Positions 60,826-64,000 of a stretch of DNA of 64,000 nt are shown here, piece by piece (position 1 is the first letter of the stretch; each line of letters starts with the position of its first letter). The notes below the pieces were generated by a model. It ran no database searches. It saw nothing but the letters and a program-made list of their open reading frames with translations, and was not told where the DNA came from. The translations under genes and the position numbers were made by a program. Origin of the DNA: Todiramphus chloris collaris (Eukaryota; Chordata; Aves; Coraciiformes; Alcedinidae); assembly GCA_025345505.1 (NCBI GenBank), contig JANVCC010000025.1, positions 1,844,971 to 1,908,970 on the forward strand, written 5' to 3'.

Positions 60826-61121
60826 GAGGGATCTCATCAATGTGTATAAATATCTAGAGGAAGAGTATAAAGGAGAGAGCGCCTGCCCCTTTGCAGGTTC
60901 CCTCTTAACATCAGGAAACACTTTCTTACTGTGAGGGTCATTGAACACCGGCACAGGGTGCTCAGAGAGAGGTTGTGGAGTCTACATCCTTGGAGATACT
61001 AAAAAGCCACCTGAATGTGGTTCTGGGCAGCCTGCTCTGGGTGTAGGTGACCCTGCTTGAGCGGAGGGGTTGATCAAAGCGATCTCCAGTGGTCTCTTCC
61101 AGAATCAACCATTCTGTGGTA
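60826..61121 (+). mobile_element. CR1 LINE 3' portion with internal deletion
   Basis: The fragment starts 'gggatctcatcaatgtgtataaatatcta' (split) and continues through 'cttcttactgtgagggtc...gaacac.ggcacagggtgc' and 'gaggttgtggagtctacatcc' to 'gatctccagtggtctcttcc...accattctgtggt'. Compared with the usual CR1 order, tens of bases after 'tataaatatcta' are missing. It is more diverged than the copies at 58.4 and 59.9 kb. Confidence 0.88.
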
Positions 61122-64000
61122 CGGCACTAACACCACCATTACCTACACAGGACCAGATAATAGCAAAATGGTTTAGCTTTTAAACTATAGTGTCTTAACA
61201 GAGGTAGTAGGTAGCAATCATTGTGGGTCCTGAGAAATCTATGTATCTCATATAAATTTCTAGCTATACCATGAATCTCCTGGTGTTGTTTGATCGGGGA
61301 TTTTTAGGTTTCCTTGGATTGTAAATTATTTTACAACAGTGACCAAGACAATTCTCAATCTCCACTGATGCCCATGCCACAGCTCTCATAAATGTTATTG
61401 CAGTTAATATTCCACCATTTAGAAATCTCAAAATCTGTTTTTTGCTAAAGCAAACTGTTACTTATTTTTTAAAAACAAACAAACAAAAATGGTGTAAAAA
61501 AAAAAATCTGTGATGAACGTAGTGCTTTTTCTTAGCACTCCAGTAAGTCTCTTCAGCTTCTTTCCTCTTTCCTCCTCAAGACTCCTACTGATTTATTTTC
61601 TGTTTCTACCTCTAACGCACCCTCATCCATCTCACACTATGGTCACGTATTCACCACTGTTGCCTCTGATGCTCTGGTTCAAGGATTTGTAAGGTCTGGT
61701 TGCTGGTCCTATCCCTTCTTCCACAGATCATAGTGCTGCGAGTGGAGGGATGGCAGTGTTGAGGCTTAGTGTTTATTCTTTTGTTTCCCTCCAGTCTTAG
61801 CAGGCTTTCCAATAAAGAACGGATTGCCTGTCAATGTAGGTGCCTGGGTGAGTGGCCAGTGGGTATGGGTTTCCATCATGCAGGTTTTCTGAAGCACCTG
61901 ATGAATAAGGCTGATGTTTCTGGATGAGACAGTCAAATAATGGCCAAAATGGTTTTCAGAAGGTGAATGTTCAATGTCTTGAGAAAGTCAACCCACAATA
62001 AAGTGCCCCAAAATGCAAATACTTCCAGAATGACTAAGTACACATGTTTCAAATTCACCTGAAGACTGGAATCACCTGTCACTTGAAGGCAGTACTTAGG
62101 ATTAATTTTCCTCAGGACAATTGTTCCACTTAGAATGGAGGTATTTACAAATCATACAGTAAATATCTGTGTCTTCACTGAAAATCATCAAGCAAAATAA
62201 CTTGTGTGCACTCTAGAGTTTTGATACAGCATAAATAAAATTGATGCTTCCTTCTTTTGTAGGCTTTGCCTCAGCGATTGTTTTGGTTGAGTGCCTCAAC
62301 TTTGCTTTGGCATTGCTAAAAGCAGCAGAGGGCTAATATTCTGCAACAATACTCTAGTCTCTGAACCACCTCTCACTTGTTATTCTAAGTGGGAGTTAAA
62401 CCAGCTATTTGGGACAAACAGCATTTATTCATTGTGAAAAGAAACCTAAAGATGACAATGCTGCCATTAAACTGAAGAATTATATGGGATACAGCAAACT
62501 TCTGCTCATGACAACTTCAGGAATTTCTACTCTACTTTTCCACTTTCAAGTCTCTCACCAGCTATATGGTTATTGTTGTCTTCTAAACATATGTATAATG
62601 GGAATGTAATGTTGATGCCTGGCAGTTTTAGTCTTAGATGCAAGCTCGTGTTCTTACCTTTTCACTGTTTCTCGGAGTATTGTAGATCTCATTTAAAAAA
62701 AGAAACCCAACAAATGGTCGCATTCTGTTAATCTCTGGCATGAGGCCTTGTTACAGTGAAAGCAGTCATCAGCATTTAGGTTTTAATTTTTAGTGCTAGG
62801 AGAAGCAGCAATGAGAATTGTGCCCTTCAGAGCTCCTCTTCCTGTTCTGCCTGCACCTTGCTGCTTGTTACTCTGATTTTGTTGTATCAGGAGACCTCTC
62901 CCACCACTATTATATACTTTTAATTCTTGCTTGTGTAAAGCTGACACCTCCAGGATATATTGTGAAATTTAGGACCATAAAGTTAATGACCTTTTTGCTA
63001 TAGATAATATAGCAGAAAGTATTTCCAGTTTGTTACGTACTTTTTGAAAGTTTCTTGTACCTCTTCCTATGAAAGAAGATGTTTCATTGACTCAGATGCT
63101 TTATTAATATTCATGGTAATATTCAAGAAGTGTAGAGCTAACTAATTTCTACAGGTCTCCTAGACCACTGTGGATCTGGTCCTAATCATCAATTTCGATA
63201 ACCTTCAATAACCAGTAATTTTTATATGTATTAAGCTTTCCCTAATATGTAGGGTTTACCTTATCTTTATGCATTTGTCATGCATTTAAATATATTCAGT
63301 ATAATTAATGAGTTTCACAAGTACTTGATTGTCACTCCTGCAGTTCTCTGCTTCCCCTGGACAGAGCCTTTCACTCTGGAGGGCACAGGCCAATTCAGTC
63401 TGCCAGTGAGCAGTGGAGGAAGTGTAAGGTTTGCTTACAGCAGCGGTATCTATGATCTGTAGTAATTGTATTAGGACAGTCATCTTGCTGCATAAGCCTT
63501 TATGTAGGACTTAGCATGAGCAGGGTTCACGCCATACGTTAGAAAAGCTTTTTTAGTTCCATTTCATTGGTGGGGAAACTGAAGTACAGAGGAGGATGAA
63601 GGGTTTTATGAAGATGACAGGCAAAAAGGGTAGGAAAACATAATCTAGGATGGCATATTTGAGGCTCATCTCTATCTGCTCTGCCGTGTCATGTTCCAGG
63701 TAGCATTTGTAACTATTATTCTTATTGTTATTCGCTCTGTGTGATGTCATTCATGGGATTAAATCCAAGGGTCCTCCACACTATAGTCTATAAAACATGT
63801 GGTAGAAACCATAAGTATTAAACAGGCCACAACAGCAGCCAAACATCAAATAGACTATGGAAAGCAACGAGACAAAGCTGAGCAGCCTGATAAGGAGCCA
63901 TCCTAAACCAGCAGTTGTCTAATTAATCTGCTGCAAATTACATGGAACTGTGGACAGACAGTGATTCCATGAAGAGCAAGTGGTTTCAAATGACTGTCTG
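61122..64000. other. Unique non-coding DNA to the window end
   Basis: No recognisable exon, RNA gene or transposon. It contains AAAC tracts and an A-run near 61470-61506. Frames are at most 66 codons. Confidence 0.55.

Noticed and set aside
61195..61216. A let-7-like string 'gaggtagtaggtag'
   Set aside because: It diverges from let-7 after the first bases, and no complementary arm follows within hairpin distance.
1..64000. CRISPR arrays, operons, phage or bacterial defence systems
   Set aside because: The sequence is vertebrate nuclear DNA: avian LINEs and LTRs are present, and there is no dense gene packing, Shine-Dalgarno pattern or regularly spaced repeat-spacer structure. The only tandem array is the 27-bp minisatellite without unique spacers.

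Overview
This looks like nuclear DNA from a bird. It carries at least five, probably six, pieces of CR1 LINE in both orientations. These include the characteristic CR1 tail ('ggttggactagatgatct...ggtcccttccaacc...attctgtgattct') and a frameshifted stretch of the CR1 reverse-transcriptase C-terminus. It also carries endogenous-retrovirus LTRs. Two of these, at 15291-15575 and 50174-50739, I recall from memory as LTR types common in Neoaves, which would argue against chicken or other Galloanserae; no database was used. The rest is AT-rich, with short microsatellites and homopolymer runs. I see no bacterial-type gene organisation, no CRISPR array, and no tRNA or rRNA gene.

I find no protein-coding gene I can defend. 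Almost every open frame is short, shadowed by equally long frames on the other strand, and resembles nothing I know. The window is best read as intergenic DNA or part of a very long intron. A few stop-poor patches (2896-3240, 9121-9590, 10994-11431, 48413-48922) are listed at low confidence, so they can be checked against bird RNA and protein data.

Layout. 1-5694: unique DNA with TG/TA and AC/GT microsatellites. 5695-6854: two 362-bp solo LTRs of one family in opposite orientation, each with its own perfect 6-bp target duplication, about 424 bp apart. 6855-15290: unique DNA with a CR1 tail and the 9.1-9.6 kb stop-poor patch. 15291-15575: LTR fragment, minus strand. 15576-30493: unique DNA with a perfect 22-bp hairpin (16463-16510) and a longer imperfect palindrome (about 18851-18941). 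30494-33396: three CR1 pieces, the last with about 830 bp of recognisable LINE sequence. 33397-50173: unique DNA with scattered CpG-richer patches. 50174-50739: solo LTR. 55563-55630: exact 34-bp tandem duplication. 56194-57149: solo LTR whose U3 holds a 12-copy, 27-bp minisatellite. 58365-61121: three CR1 pieces. 61122-64000: unique DNA.

The most interesting item is the 56.2-57.2 kb LTR. Nine of its twelve 27-bp repeats contain TGTGGT, the RUNX/CBF core, and the linkers often contain MYB-like sites. This resembles a multimerised retroviral enhancer. Second is the convergent solo-LTR pair at 5.7-6.85 kb, whose promoter layout (TATA followed 14 nt later by AATAAA) resembles that of alpharetroviruses. 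No multi-gene system is encoded here; what is notable is regulatory and repeat-derived.
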